The position numbers and the translations under genes were made by a program. Under the pieces are notes generated by a model that did not search any database, was not told the DNA's origin, and was given only the letters and a program-made list of their open reading frames with translations. This document shows, in pieces, positions 33,343-41,622 of a stretch of DNA of 64,000 nucleotides. The stretch spans positions 310,001-374,000 of the forward strand of contig NZ_FNCC01000002.1 of the NCBI RefSeq assembly GCF_900100955.1, given 5' to 3'. Within the stretch, counting starts at the first letter, position 1; each line of letters begins with the position of its first letter. This DNA comes from Lentzea fradiae (GTDB lineage: Bacteria; Actinomycetota; Actinomycetes; Mycobacteriales; Pseudonocardiaceae).

Positions 33343-33891
33343 ATGGCTGAACAGAAGAAGATCGCGTTCCTGGTCGACACGGAGGGCATCGAGCAGATCG
33401 AGCTCACCGACCCGTGGCAGCACGTCGAGAAGGCCGGTGGCGTTCCCCGCCTGCTCGCGCCCAAGCTCGGCGAGGTCAAGGGCTTCAACCACCTCACGCC
33501 CGCCGACTCGTTCCCGGTGGACGGCACGTTCGCCGACGCCTCCGCCGACGACTACGACGGTGCCGTCATCCCCGGCGGCGTGGCCAACGCCGACTTCCTG
33601 CGCATGGACGCCGACGCCGTCGCGCTGGTGAAGGCCCTGGTCGCGGCGGGCAAGCCGATCGCGTCGATCTGCCACGGACCGTGGCTGCTGGTCGAGGCCG
33701 ACGTCGTGCGCGGCAAGATGCTGACCTCGTTCCCGAGCCTGCAGACCGACATCCGCAACGCGGGCGGCGACTGGGCCGACCAGGAGGTCCGGGTCTGCGA
33801 CATGAACGGGTGGACGCTCGTGACCTCGCGCAACCCCGACGACCTGCCGGCGTTCAACCGCGAGGCGCTGAAGGCGTTCGGGCTGGACTGA
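33343..33891 (+). CDS. DJ-1/PfpI family protein
   Basis: A 182-residue single-domain protein with the nucleophile-elbow cysteine in ASICHGPWLLVEA, the upstream Glu region GIEQIELTDPW, and GAVIPGGVANADFLR. This is the PfpI/YhbO subtype, linked to stress protection and deglycase or hydratase activity; the exact activity is debated for the family. It is the last gene of the run from the XRE regulator and converges on the MerR gene across 30 bases. Confidence 0.9.
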   Translation: MAEQKKIAFLVDTEGIEQIELTDPWQHVEKAGGVPRLLAPKLGEVKGFNHLTPADSFPVDGTFADASADDYDGAVIPGGVANADFLRMDADAVALVKALVAAGKPIASICHGPWLLVEADVVRGKMLTSFPSLQTDIRNAGGDWADQEVRVCDMNGWTLVTSRNPDDLPAFNREALKAFGLD

Positions 33892-33921
33892 GCACCGGGA
33901 TCTGCAGCTCCCGGCACTTCT

Positions 33922-34677
33922 CTACAGACGCGTGGCCGCGTAGTGCTTCATCGCGTCACGCACCCACTCGGCCATGTTGCCGTTCTCGACCTCGAAGTTG
34001 ACCCGGAACTCGTCCGAGTCGGCGTAGAGGTCGGCGAGACCCGAGTAGGACTCCCGGTCGGGCGTCCAGCTCAGGCGGATCCAGCGGTGGTGGCGGTCGA
34101 CCAGCTCCTGCGTCTCCGGAGCGTCGATCGCCGTGCCCGCCTTGTACAGGACACCGAACTCGTGGGCGATCTCCCTCCACTCGCCCATGAACCGGTCCGC
34201 GTCGGCGCGCGTCCAGCCCTTCGCCTTCTCCTTGCTCTCGGCGATGTGCTCCTTGACGCCCTCGCCGAAGCGTTCGACCAGCTCGGCCTCGTGCCGCTCC
34301 TGCTTCTTCGCGTCGAAGCCGTCGAACAGCTCCTCCATCTTCACCTCGTCCCCTCCTTCCAGCTCGCGGATGGTCCGCGCGACGGTGCCGGCGAGCCGGT
34401 CCAGCCGCTGCTTCTCGTCCTGCAACCACCGGTGGTGGTTGCGCAGGACCGTCAGCTGGTCCGTGCCGTTCAGCACCTCGGCCACCACGTCGAGGCCCAG
34501 GCCCAGGTCGCGCAGCAGCAGGATCTGCTGCAGGCGGTGGACCTGCTCCTTCTCGTAGTAGCGGTACCCGTTGTCCCCGACCCACGCCGGTGACAGCAGG
34601 CCGATCGAGTCGTAGTGCCGCAGGGTCCTGGACGTCACCTTCGACATCCGGGCCACCTGCGCGATCGACCAGGCCAT
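33922..34677 (-). CDS. MerR-family regulator with TipAS drug-binding domain
   Basis: A 251-residue protein. The N-terminal winged HTH (MAWSIAQVARMSKVTSRTLR, YYEKEQVHRLQQILLLRDLG) is followed by a long dimerisation helix and a C-terminal TipAS-like domain (about residues 115-250). TipAL of Streptomyces uses this domain to trap thiopeptide antibiotics and then activates its own gene. The start at 34677 gives the standard MerR N-terminus. Its promoter has the 19-bp spacer and dyad typical of MerR control. Confidence 0.92.
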   Translation of the reverse strand: MAWSIAQVARMSKVTSRTLRHYDSIGLLSPAWVGDNGYRYYEKEQVHRLQQILLLRDLGLGLDVVAEVLNGTDQLTVLRNHHRWLQDEKQRLDRLAGTVARTIRELEGGDEVKMEELFDGFDAKKQERHEAELVERFGEGVKEHIAESKEKAKGWTRADADRFMGEWREIAHEFGVLYKAGTAIDAPETQELVDRHHRWIRLSWTPDRESYSGLADLYADSDEFRVNFEVENGNMAEWVRDAMKHYAATRL

Positions 34678-34711
34678 CTCGGTCCCCCTTCGCGCTGGTT
34701 CGACGGTAGGG

Positions 34712-34728
34712 GTTGACGCAGCGTCAAC
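34712..34728 (-). promoter_or_regulatory. MerR-type operator in a 19-bp promoter spacer
   Basis: GTTGACGCAGCGTCAAC is a perfect palindrome around a central A. On the minus strand it sits between a -35 TTGACG and a -10 TACCGT separated by 19 bp, the lengthened spacer that MerR activators untwist. It lies 35 bases upstream of the merR start. Confidence 0.8.
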
Positions 34729-34757
34729 GTCAAGCCGAGTTTGGCAGGATGGGTCGC

Positions 34758-35303
34758 ATGTGGACCATCGCAGGGTCGCTGCAACCCGTACCGGTGCTTT
34801 CCCGCCTCGACCTCGTGCCCGCACCCGTCGAGGCCGCGCTGAAGACCCTCGACGGCGTGGACCGCGTCGCCGTGGCCGAGATCGACGCCTCCCTCGCGGA
34901 CACCGCCGAGTTCTGCGAGCACTACGGCTCCCCGCTGGCCGCGTCCGCGAACTGCGTCGTCGTGGCCGGCAAGCGCGGCGACGTCGTCCGTTATGCGGCC
35001 TGCATGGTGCTCGCGACCATGCGTGCCGACGTCAACGGTGTCATCCGCAAGCGGCTGGACGCGCGCAAGGCGTCGTTCGCGCCGATGGACGAGGCCGTGG
35101 CGCTGACCGGCATGGAGTACGGCGGCATCACGCCCGTCGGCGTGCCCGCGGACTGGCCGATCCTCGTCTCACCCGAGGTCGCCGCCGCGCCCGAGCTGGT
35201 CGTGGGCAGCGGCATCCGCGGCAGCAAGATCCTCATCCCCGGCGAGGTGCTGATGAACCTGCCCGGCGCCGAGGTGCTTGACGGCCTGGCCCGCCCGGTG
35301 TGA
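34758..35303 (+). CDS. YbaK/EbsC-type aminoacyl-tRNA deacylase family protein
   Basis: A 181-residue protein of the YbaK/ProX fold, which removes wrongly charged amino acids from tRNAs in trans. Family features are NCVVVAGKRGD (with the conserved Lys), the RKRLDARKASFAPMDEA segment and YGGITPVGVP. The substrate tRNA cannot be assigned. Starts at 34758 (MWTIAG) and 34749 are in frame; the former follows GGATGGG at good spacing. Confidence 0.85.
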   Translation: MWTIAGSLQPVPVLSRLDLVPAPVEAALKTLDGVDRVAVAEIDASLADTAEFCEHYGSPLAASANCVVVAGKRGDVVRYAACMVLATMRADVNGVIRKRLDARKASFAPMDEAVALTGMEYGGITPVGVPADWPILVSPEVAAAPELVVGSGIRGSKILIPGEVLMNLPGAEVLDGLARPV

Positions 35304-35315
35304 CGCCGCCGGGCA

Positions 35316-36389
35316 TCACCCCTGGCCCTGGTACTTCACCAGCAGCTCGATCGCCTCGTCCACGTCGTCGGTGACGAGGATCCACTGCTCGGCCTCCCGG
35401 CCCGCCGCCAGCTTCTGCACCAGCGGCGCGGCCGGGACCTCGTCGGTCCAGAACGCCCTGCCGAGGAACACCATCGGCGCGGCCGGGCCGACGCTGCCGT
35501 AGTAGTTCTGGGTGAAGTCCTGGAAGACCTCCTGGACGGTGCCCGCCTTGCCCGGCGTGTAGACGATGCCACCGGTCGCGACGGTGAGCAGGCCCTCCTC
35601 GCGCACCGAGTTGGCGAAGTACTTCGCGTGCAGCTCGCAGGCCGGGTTGGGCGGCTCGTGGCCGTAGAACCAGGTCGGGATGCCGATCGTGCGCGGCGTG
35701 CCGGAGCCCGGCAGCTCGGGGAACGCCGCGAGCCAGCGGCCGATCGACTCGTCGTCGGCGCCGAACGACGGGACCTTGGCGACGTCGCGCAGCACCTCGG
35801 CGTCCACGTCGCCGAGCCGCACGCCCAGGGGCACGGCCTCCATCGCGCCGGGGCCGCCGCCGGTCAGCACGGTGAAGCCCGCCCTGCCCAGCGCCGCGCC
35901 GAGCTCGACGGCGTCGCGGTAGCCGTTCGTGTCCCGCGCCAGCGCGTGACCGCCCATGACCGCGACCGGGGACCCGGTCAGCACGTCGTCGAGGGCCTCG
36001 GTGATCGAGTGGTCGTGCAGGCGTTCGGCCAGCGCGTGCAGCGGGTCCGGGTGGTGGCCCTGCTGCTTGCTGTGCCGGTAGATCCGGGCGTCCGGGGTGT
36101 CCGCGTACGACTTCGGGTCGGCCGCGTCGAAGCCCTCGAACAGCTCGGCGGGCGTGTAGAGCGACGACCGGTACACGTCGTAGGGCAGGTCCGGGATCAC
36201 CGGGAAGATCAACGCTCCCGCCGCCTCCGCGCGCCGCTGCATGCTCTCGCCGAGCGTGCAGCCGAGCAGCAGCGCCCCGTCCATCGGCACCCGCACGTCC
36301 TCGCGGGTCAGGTCGAGCCCGATGATGACGGCGTTGCGCAGGTCAGGCTGTTCTCGAAGCTGGTCGAGGCCGGTGATTTCGATCCGCAC
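35316..36389 (-). CDS. LOG-like Rossmann-fold nucleotide-binding protein
   Basis: A 357-residue protein related to the Lonely-guy/TIGR00730 lysine-decarboxylase-like family, which cleaves nucleoside monophosphates to free base and ribose phosphate. The motif VLTGGGPGAMEAV is intact. The second family motif, normally PGGxGTxxE, reads TPGKAGTVQEVF here, with Lys in place of the second Gly. It is longer than plant-type LOG (about 200 residues) and has an N-terminal extra domain. The catalytic role is plausible but the substituted motif leaves it uncertain. Confidence 0.75.
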   Translation of the reverse strand: MRIEITGLDQLREQPDLRNAVIIGLDLTREDVRVPMDGALLLGCTLGESMQRRAEAAGALIFPVIPDLPYDVYRSSLYTPAELFEGFDAADPKSYADTPDARIYRHSKQQGHHPDPLHALAERLHDHSITEALDDVLTGSPVAVMGGHALARDTNGYRDAVELGAALGRAGFTVLTGGGPGAMEAVPLGVRLGDVDAEVLRDVAKVPSFGADDESIGRWLAAFPELPGSGTPRTIGIPTWFYGHEPPNPACELHAKYFANSVREEGLLTVATGGIVYTPGKAGTVQEVFQDFTQNYYGSVGPAAPMVFLGRAFWTDEVPAAPLVQKLAAGREAEQWILVTDDVDEAIELLVKYQGQG

Positions 36390-36514
36390 CGGGCAAGACT
36401 AGGCCCCGGCCGAACCTGCCGGGGCCGGCATCCGAATCCCTGATGGGAACCGCGGTCCGCCCGTCACCCCGACGTCCGGTACGGGCCTGCTCGGAGGCGG
36501 GCGAGCGGGAGCCG

Positions 36515-37405
36515 CTAGAAGATCACCGTCTGGTTGCCGTGCACCAGCACCCGGTCCTCCAGGTGCCACCGCAGGCCCCGCGCCAGCACGACCTTCTCGA
36601 TGTCGCGCCCCTTGCGCACCATGTCCGCCACCGAGTCGCCGTGGTGCACGCGCAGCACGTCCTGCTCGATGATCGGCCCGGCGTCCAGGTCGGCCGTCAC
36701 GTAGTGGCACGTCGCGCCGACCAGCTTCACGCCGCGGCGGTGGGCCTGGTGGTACGGGCGGGCGCCGATGAACGACGGCAGGAAGCTGTGGTGGATGTTG
36801 ATCGCCCGGCCGGCCCAGGCCGCGCACAGCTCGGGCGGCAGGATCTGCATGAAGCGGGCCAGGACGACGGCGTGCGGGTCGTGCTTCTCGACCAGGGCCC
36901 GCAGCTGGGCGAACGCCGCCTGCTTGCCCTCGGGGTCGTTGGGCGGGAACGGCACGTGGTGGAACGGGATGCCGTGGGCCCTGGTGATGTCGCCCAGCTC
37001 GGGGTGGTTGCCGACCACGGCGGACACCTCGACGTCGAGCTCGCCGGTCGCGACCCTGGCCAGCAGGTCGTACAGGCAGTGGCCTTCCTTGGAGACGAGG
37101 ATGACGACGCGCTTGCGCTCGCCCGTGTCGGTCACCGTCCACGTCGACTGCACGTTCAGGGCGGTCGCGACCTCGGCGAACAGGGCGCGCAGCTCGTCCA
37201 CGCCGAACGGCAGGGAGTCCGCGCGGACCTCCTGGCGCGTGAAGAACCAGCCCGTCTCCGGGTCGGTGTGGTAGGCGGCCTCGACGATCCAGCCGCCGTG
37301 CTCCGCGAGGAACGACGAGATCCTCGCGATGATGCCGGTGCGGTCCGGGCAGCCGAAGGTGATCACGTAGCGGCGTTCAGGCGAAGACACGGCACGAGTA
37401 TTCAC
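36515..37405 (-). CDS. purU: Formyltetrahydrofolate deformylase
   Basis: A 296-residue enzyme that hydrolyses 10-formyl-THF to formate and THF, balancing one-carbon pools and feeding formate to purine synthesis. An N-terminal ACT domain (residues 10-90: YVITFGCPDRTGIIARIS) precedes the formyltransferase-fold catalytic domain with INIHHSFLPSF (catalytic Asn and His) and TADLDAGPIIEQ (Asp). The GTG start at 37405 overlaps the upstream stop (GTGA); a second GTG at 37390 is possible. Confidence 0.94.
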   Translation of the reverse strand: MNTRAVSSPERRYVITFGCPDRTGIIARISSFLAEHGGWIVEAAYHTDPETGWFFTRQEVRADSLPFGVDELRALFAEVATALNVQSTWTVTDTGERKRVVILVSKEGHCLYDLLARVATGELDVEVSAVVGNHPELGDITRAHGIPFHHVPFPPNDPEGKQAAFAQLRALVEKHDPHAVVLARFMQILPPELCAAWAGRAINIHHSFLPSFIGARPYHQAHRRGVKLVGATCHYVTADLDAGPIIEQDVLRVHHGDSVADMVRKGRDIEKVVLARGLRWHLEDRVLVHGNQTVIF

Positions 37406-38139
37406 GCCCTGGGCAGCGCCTCCAACAGGGACTCCTCGCCGGACACGATCGCGTGACCCGGGCGGCCCCACAGGCGGCGGTAGACGGCGTCGGCGGTGCC
37501 CGCGAGGGTGGCGTCCGCGTCGACGGCGGAGTCGTGCACGCCGCGGTGGACGACCGGCGCCTCGCCCGCGGTCAGGTGGACCTCCCACGTGCGGCCCGCG
37601 TCGGCGGCGTGCACGAGGATCCTGCCGGTCACCTCGATGACACGGCCGCGGGTGATCTGGCGGGGCATCATGACGGTGAGCCACTCGTCGACGCCGTCCG
37701 CGGCGAACTCCGGGTCGAAGAGGAGCGCCGGCAGGTCGTGGCCGGTGGCGAGCTCGGCGTCCAGGCGGTGGACGGACGTCTCGTGCGCCTGCCTGCGCGG
37801 CCAGAAGTCCGCGCGCTGCGGGCCGTGGAACGTCCACGCGGGACGGTCGGCGGGCGCCTCGCGGAGCCGCGTCACGAGGGTCGCCAGGGCGTCGTCCCAC
37901 CAGGCGAACACCTCGTCCCAGCCGCGCGGGGCCTCCGGCCACTCCGGCCTGTCCTCGGAGGGGTCGGTGAGAACGCACCGGCCCGCCCACGTGTGCACCT
38001 CGGCGACGTGCCGCACCAGGTCCAGCACCGTCCACTCCGGACAGCTCGGGACGGCGGCGTCCGGGCCCGCCTTGAGGGCGGCCGTGCGCAACGACGAAGC
38101 CTGCTTCTCGATCTCCGCGACGAAGTCCACGGACCTCAC
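37402..38139 (-). CDS. Maleylpyruvate isomerase-family, mycothiol-dependent-type protein
   Basis: A 245-residue protein with the DinB-like MDMPI domain. The metal-site residues appear in LVRHVAEVHTWAG and AHETSVHRLDAE, after the typical start VPSCPEWTVLDLV. Members bind a divalent metal and use mycothiol as thiol cofactor or substrate; the particular reaction is unknown. It fits an organism that makes mycothiol (mshA lies 6 kb away). The stop overlaps the purU start. Confidence 0.88.
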   Translation of the reverse strand: MRSVDFVAEIEKQASSLRTAALKAGPDAAVPSCPEWTVLDLVRHVAEVHTWAGRCVLTDPSEDRPEWPEAPRGWDEVFAWWDDALATLVTRLREAPADRPAWTFHGPQRADFWPRRQAHETSVHRLDAELATGHDLPALLFDPEFAADGVDEWLTVMMPRQITRGRVIEVTGRILVHAADAGRTWEVHLTAGEAPVVHRGVHDSAVDADATLAGTADAVYRRLWGRPGHAIVSGEESLLEALPRA

Positions 38140-38140
38140 C

Positions 38141-38947
38141 CTAGGGCGCGACGGCCGCCCATTCGAGCGTGATTTCCCCGAGCCGCCAACGGCGCCGGTC
38201 GTCGAGCACGGGCCAGCCGCGTTCCGCCAGCAGCCGCGCCGACTCCACCCACCGGGCGCGCGGGCCGAACGGGGCGAACGGGGCGGCGGTGGCCCAGCAG
38301 GCGTCCAGCTCGGCCAGGAGCGCGTGCACGCGTTCGCCCGGCACGTTCTTGTGGATCAACGCTTTCGGCAGCCGCTCGGCGAGGTCGGACGGCGTCTCGA
38401 TGCCGGACGGCTTGCACGCCAGCGTGAACCGCAGCGGTCCCTCCGCCGACAGCGTCACCCACGTGCAGCGGCGGCCGATCTCGTCGCAGGTGCCCTCGAC
38501 GACCAGCCCACCGGGGGCCATGCGCGACAGCATGGTGTCCCACGCCTCGAACGCCTGCTCCTCGGTGTACTGGCGCAGCACGTTGAACGCGCGCAGCAGC
38601 ACCGGGCGGGCACCGGCCAGCTCGAAGCCGCCGCGGCGGAAGTCGAGCCAGGGCGGGTCGGCGACGGCCTTGCCCGCCTCCACCCGGTCGGTGTCGATCT
38701 CCAGCCCGAGGACGCGCACGTCCGGGCGCACGGCACGCAGCCGCACGGCCATCTCGACGGTCGTGACCGGCGTGGCGCCGTACCCGAGGTCGACCACCAG
38801 CGGGTCGGCCGCCTCCCGCAGGAACGACGACAGCGTGCCGGTCATCCACCTGTCGACGCGGCGCAGGCGGTTCGGGTTCGTGGTGCCGCGCGTCGGCAGG
38901 CCGAGCGCGCGGGCCCGGCCGGCCGCTAGCCGCGGTTTGCGAGCCAT
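38141..38947 (-). CDS. Class I SAM-dependent methyltransferase-like protein
   Basis: A 268-residue protein with motif I VVDLGYGATPVTT and the acidic strand-2 end VLGLEIDTDRVEAG of class I methyltransferases. The middle part has DTMLSRMAPGGLVVEGTCDE and the C-terminus FAPFGPRARWVESARLL. The substrate is unknown. The start lies 22 bases inside the end of the DUF2505 gene, and the GTG of the mycothiol-type gene follows its stop by one base, so four genes including purU form one operon. Confidence 0.82.
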   Translation of the reverse strand: MARKPRLAAGRARALGLPTRGTTNPNRLRRVDRWMTGTLSSFLREAADPLVVDLGYGATPVTTVEMAVRLRAVRPDVRVLGLEIDTDRVEAGKAVADPPWLDFRRGGFELAGARPVLLRAFNVLRQYTEEQAFEAWDTMLSRMAPGGLVVEGTCDEIGRRCTWVTLSAEGPLRFTLACKPSGIETPSDLAERLPKALIHKNVPGERVHALLAELDACWATAAPFAPFGPRARWVESARLLAERGWPVLDDRRRWRLGEITLEWAAVAP

Positions 38948-39414
38948 TCCGACGTGAACTCGCTCTCCTTGTCGAGCAGCACGGCGACCTGCTCGGCGAT
39001 CATCTTCTCCAGCTTGCCGCCCATGAGCGGGATGCCGACCTTGACCTCCCCCGTGAGGGTGAGCTTCGAGCCGGACCCGTCGTCGGTGATCGTGAACGCG
39101 CCGTCCAGCCTGCCGGGGACGCCGCCGATCGTCACCTCGGCGGTGCCGGCGCCCGCGGCCCAGTTCTCGACGCGCTGGATCACCAGGTCGCCGCCCAGCA
39201 GCGACTTCGCGACCGACGGCAGGTGCTCGGCGGGGACGCCCTGCTTGAGCTGGTACGACGTCTTGCCGTCCACGCTGGTGTACGTCACGAGCTCGGCGTC
39301 CTTGCCGCCGATGGCGGCCAGCCGGTCCCGCAGGTAGGTCTCGTCGACCAGGGCGGCGAAGACCTTCTCCGCCGGGAAGGCCGACGTGGTGTGGTGCTCG
39401 ATGCGGCGTGCCAT
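38926..39414 (-). CDS. DUF2505 family protein (START/SRPBCC-like)
   Basis: A 162-residue protein of the polyketide-cyclase/START-like fold: MARRIEHHTTSAFPAEKVFA at the start, GGVPGRLDGAFTITDD in the middle and the C-terminal helix GGKLEKMIAEQVAVLLDKES. Members probably bind a hydrophobic ligand; the function is unknown. It is the first gene of a leftward operon ending with purU. It diverges from murB across only 25 bases. Confidence 0.85.
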   Translation of the reverse strand: MARRIEHHTTSAFPAEKVFAALVDETYLRDRLAAIGGKDAELVTYTSVDGKTSYQLKQGVPAEHLPSVAKSLLGGDLVIQRVENWAAGAGTAEVTIGGVPGRLDGAFTITDDGSGSKLTLTGEVKVGIPLMGGKLEKMIAEQVAVLLDKESEFTSEWLANRG

Positions 39415-39439
39415 GTCGCGGAGGCTACCGTTGACGTCC

Positions 39440-40513
39440 GTGACCACCACGCAGTCCGTACCTCTGGCCGAGCGCACCACGCTCCGACTCGGTGGCCCGG
39501 CCGCGCGGTTCGTCCACGCCACGACCGCCGCCGAGCTGGTCGAAGCAGTGCGCGCGGCCGACGCCTCCGCGACCGAGCAGGTCCTCGTGCTCGGCGGCGG
39601 CTCCAACCTCGTGATCTCCGACTCGGGCTTCGACGGCACGGTCGTGCACGTCGCCACCAAGGGCTTCCGGCTCGACCCGCTGGGCGGCGGCATCGTCCAG
39701 TTCACCGTCGAGGCGGGCGAGGAGTGGGACGCGGTCGTCGCCGAGGCGGTCGCGCAGGGCCTCGGCGGGCTGGAGTGCCTGTCCGGCATCCCCGGCCTGA
39801 ACGGCGCCACGCCCGTGCAGAACGTCGGCGCGTACGGCGTCGAGATCTCCAAGGTGCTGCAGTCGGTCGACCTGCTGGACCGCCGCAGCGGCAAGGTGCA
39901 CCAGGTGCCCGCCGCGAAGCTGGGCCTCGGCTACCGCACCAGCGTGTTGAAGAACACGGACAACGCCGTCGTGCTGCGCACCCGGTTCGCGCTGACGTCC
40001 GGCGGCATGTCCGCGCCGATCCGCTACGCCGAGCTGGCGCGCGTTCTCGGTGTGGCGCAAGGTGATCGCGTTCCCGCGGACGAGGCCCGCAAGGCCGTGC
40101 TGGAGCTGCGCCGCGGCAAGGGCATGGTGCTCGACCCCGCCGACCACGACACGTGGAGCGCGGGCTCGTTCTTCACCAACCCGATCGTCGACGACTCGAC
40201 GTTCGCGGGCGTGCTGATCCGCATCGCCGAACGCCTGGGCTCCGACGTCGACGTGCCGAGCTACCCGGCGGGTCCAGGGCAGCGCAAGCTCTCCGCCGCG
40301 TGGCTGATCGAACGCGCGGGGTTCCGCAAGGGACATCAGGGACCCGGTGGCCGCGTCTCGTTGTCCGGCAAGCACACCCTGGCCCTCACCAACCGCGGTG
40401 GCGCCACCACCGAGGACCTGCTCGACCTGGCGCGCGAGGTGCGCGACGGCGTGCGGGCGGCGTTCGGCGTGGAGCTGCACCCGGAGCCCGTGTTCGTGGG
40501 CGTCCAGCTCTGA
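39440..40513 (+). CDS. murB: UDP-N-acetylmuramate dehydrogenase
   Basis: A 357-residue flavoenzyme that reduces UDP-GlcNAc-enolpyruvate to UDP-MurNAc with NADPH in the cytoplasm. The FAD-binding part has LGGGSNLVISD and GLGGLECLSGIPGLNGATPV; the catalytic Arg is in LGLGYRTSVLKN and the Ser in WSAGSFFTNPIV. The start GTG at 39440 gives the standard VPLAERTTLRLGG N-terminus. It occupies the same place in the core block as Rv0482. Confidence 0.95.
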   Translation: MTTTQSVPLAERTTLRLGGPAARFVHATTAAELVEAVRAADASATEQVLVLGGGSNLVISDSGFDGTVVHVATKGFRLDPLGGGIVQFTVEAGEEWDAVVAEAVAQGLGGLECLSGIPGLNGATPVQNVGAYGVEISKVLQSVDLLDRRSGKVHQVPAAKLGLGYRTSVLKNTDNAVVLRTRFALTSGGMSAPIRYAELARVLGVAQGDRVPADEARKAVLELRRGKGMVLDPADHDTWSAGSFFTNPIVDDSTFAGVLIRIAERLGSDVDVPSYPAGPGQRKLSAAWLIERAGFRKGHQGPGGRVSLSGKHTLALTNRGGATTEDLLDLAREVRDGVRAAFGVELHPEPVFVGVQL

Positions 40514-40614
40514 CACCTGATGTGGCCCGGCGGTGCCGAGGCCGTTCAGGTGACTCCATGTGACGAACCGCTACCGCGCGTGTTTCATGGAGGTCAGAGG
40601 GAACGGAGGTCGCC

Positions 40615-41622
40615 ATGAGCTACCTCGACGACGCGGTGCGAGCGGCCATCAGGCCCGTCAAGCGCGGGGTGGAGGACGAGCTCCTCGCCCGGCCGGGAGT
40701 CATCGGCGTCGACATCGGCGAGAAGGTCACCGGCGGCCTGCCCACGGGCCGTGCGGCGATCGTCGTCTACGTGCGCGCCAAGGGACCCGGGCATCCCTGG
40801 CAGATCCCGCCCGAGGTGCGGGGCGTGCCCACCGACGTCGTCGCCGAGACGATCGTGCTGCACCGGGCGATGGTCACGCGCCCGGCGGAAACCGTTGCGG
40901 CGGAACGGCACCAGGTGTTGCGCGGCGGCATCGGCATCGGGCCGGCCAGGAGCTTCCGGGTGGTGCCGCCGGAGGTGCCGAAGGCGGGCGAGTACGTGAT
41001 CGCGGGCACGCTCGGCGCGTTCGCCGTCACCCGGGACGAGCACCGCAAGGTGCTGGGGCTCACCACGTTCCACGTCGGTTGCGCCGACGACTCGTGGTCG
41101 GTGGGCGACGGGTTCGTGCATCCGTCCAGAGTGGACGGCGGGGTGCCGGGCGCCGACGAGGTGGCGGTGCTGGACCGCGCGGCGCTCGCGGGCTCGGTGT
41201 GCGCGGCGGGGCTGTGGACGGGCAGCAGGCCGGTGCGGGCGGAGGTCGTCGACATCGGCGCGGTCACCGGCGACGCCGAGGCCAGGATCGGTTCCACCGT
41301 CCGCAAACGCGGCCGCACCACGCGGCTGACCTACGGCGTGGTCGCCTCGGTGGACGCGACGATCCGGCTCGACTTCGGCGGCGGGATCGGCGTTCGCACG
41401 GTGCGCGACCAGGTCCGCGTGCACTCGGCGGACCGCTTCGGCGACCACGGCGACAGCGGCGCGGTGCTGGTGGACGCGGACAACCGGGTCGTCGGCCTGT
41501 ACGTGGCGGGCAGCGGCCGGACGGGGTTCGCGAACCCCGTCCGGCCGCTGCTGCGTCAGCTGGACGTGGAGCTGCTCACTGCCGGTGCACCCTGGTCGCG
41601 GAGGACTGGGCGCGGGGCTTGA
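40615..41622 (+). CDS. Trypsin-like serine protease-related protein
   Basis: A 335-residue protein without a signal peptide. The segment GDHGDSGAVLVD carries the GDSG nucleophile motif of chymotrypsin-fold proteases, and LGLTTFHVGC resembles the TNxHV motif around their catalytic His. This resembles plant Nal1-like and other cytosolic trypsin-like proteins. Residues 1-95 form an extra N-terminal part (DELLARPGVIGVDIGEKVTG). Activity is plausible, target unknown. The start is preceded by GGAGGTCGCC. It is inserted between murB and the SDR gene and overlaps the latter by 47 bases at the 3' end. Confidence 0.7.
   Translation: MSYLDDAVRAAIRPVKRGVEDELLARPGVIGVDIGEKVTGGLPTGRAAIVVYVRAKGPGHPWQIPPEVRGVPTDVVAETIVLHRAMVTRPAETVAAERHQVLRGGIGIGPARSFRVVPPEVPKAGEYVIAGTLGAFAVTRDEHRKVLGLTTFHVGCADDSWSVGDGFVHPSRVDGGVPGADEVAVLDRAALAGSVCAAGLWTGSRPVRAEVVDIGAVTGDAEARIGSTVRKRGRTTRLTYGVVASVDATIRLDFGGGIGVRTVRDQVRVHSADRFGDHGDSGAVLVDADNRVVGLYVAGSGRTGFANPVRPLLRQLDVELLTAGAPWSRRTGRGA

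Noticed and set aside
40514..40552. Imperfect hairpin after murB (CACCTGA...TCAGGTG)
   Set aside because: Only seven terminal pairs with a 25-base interior that pairs poorly; too weak to call a terminator.
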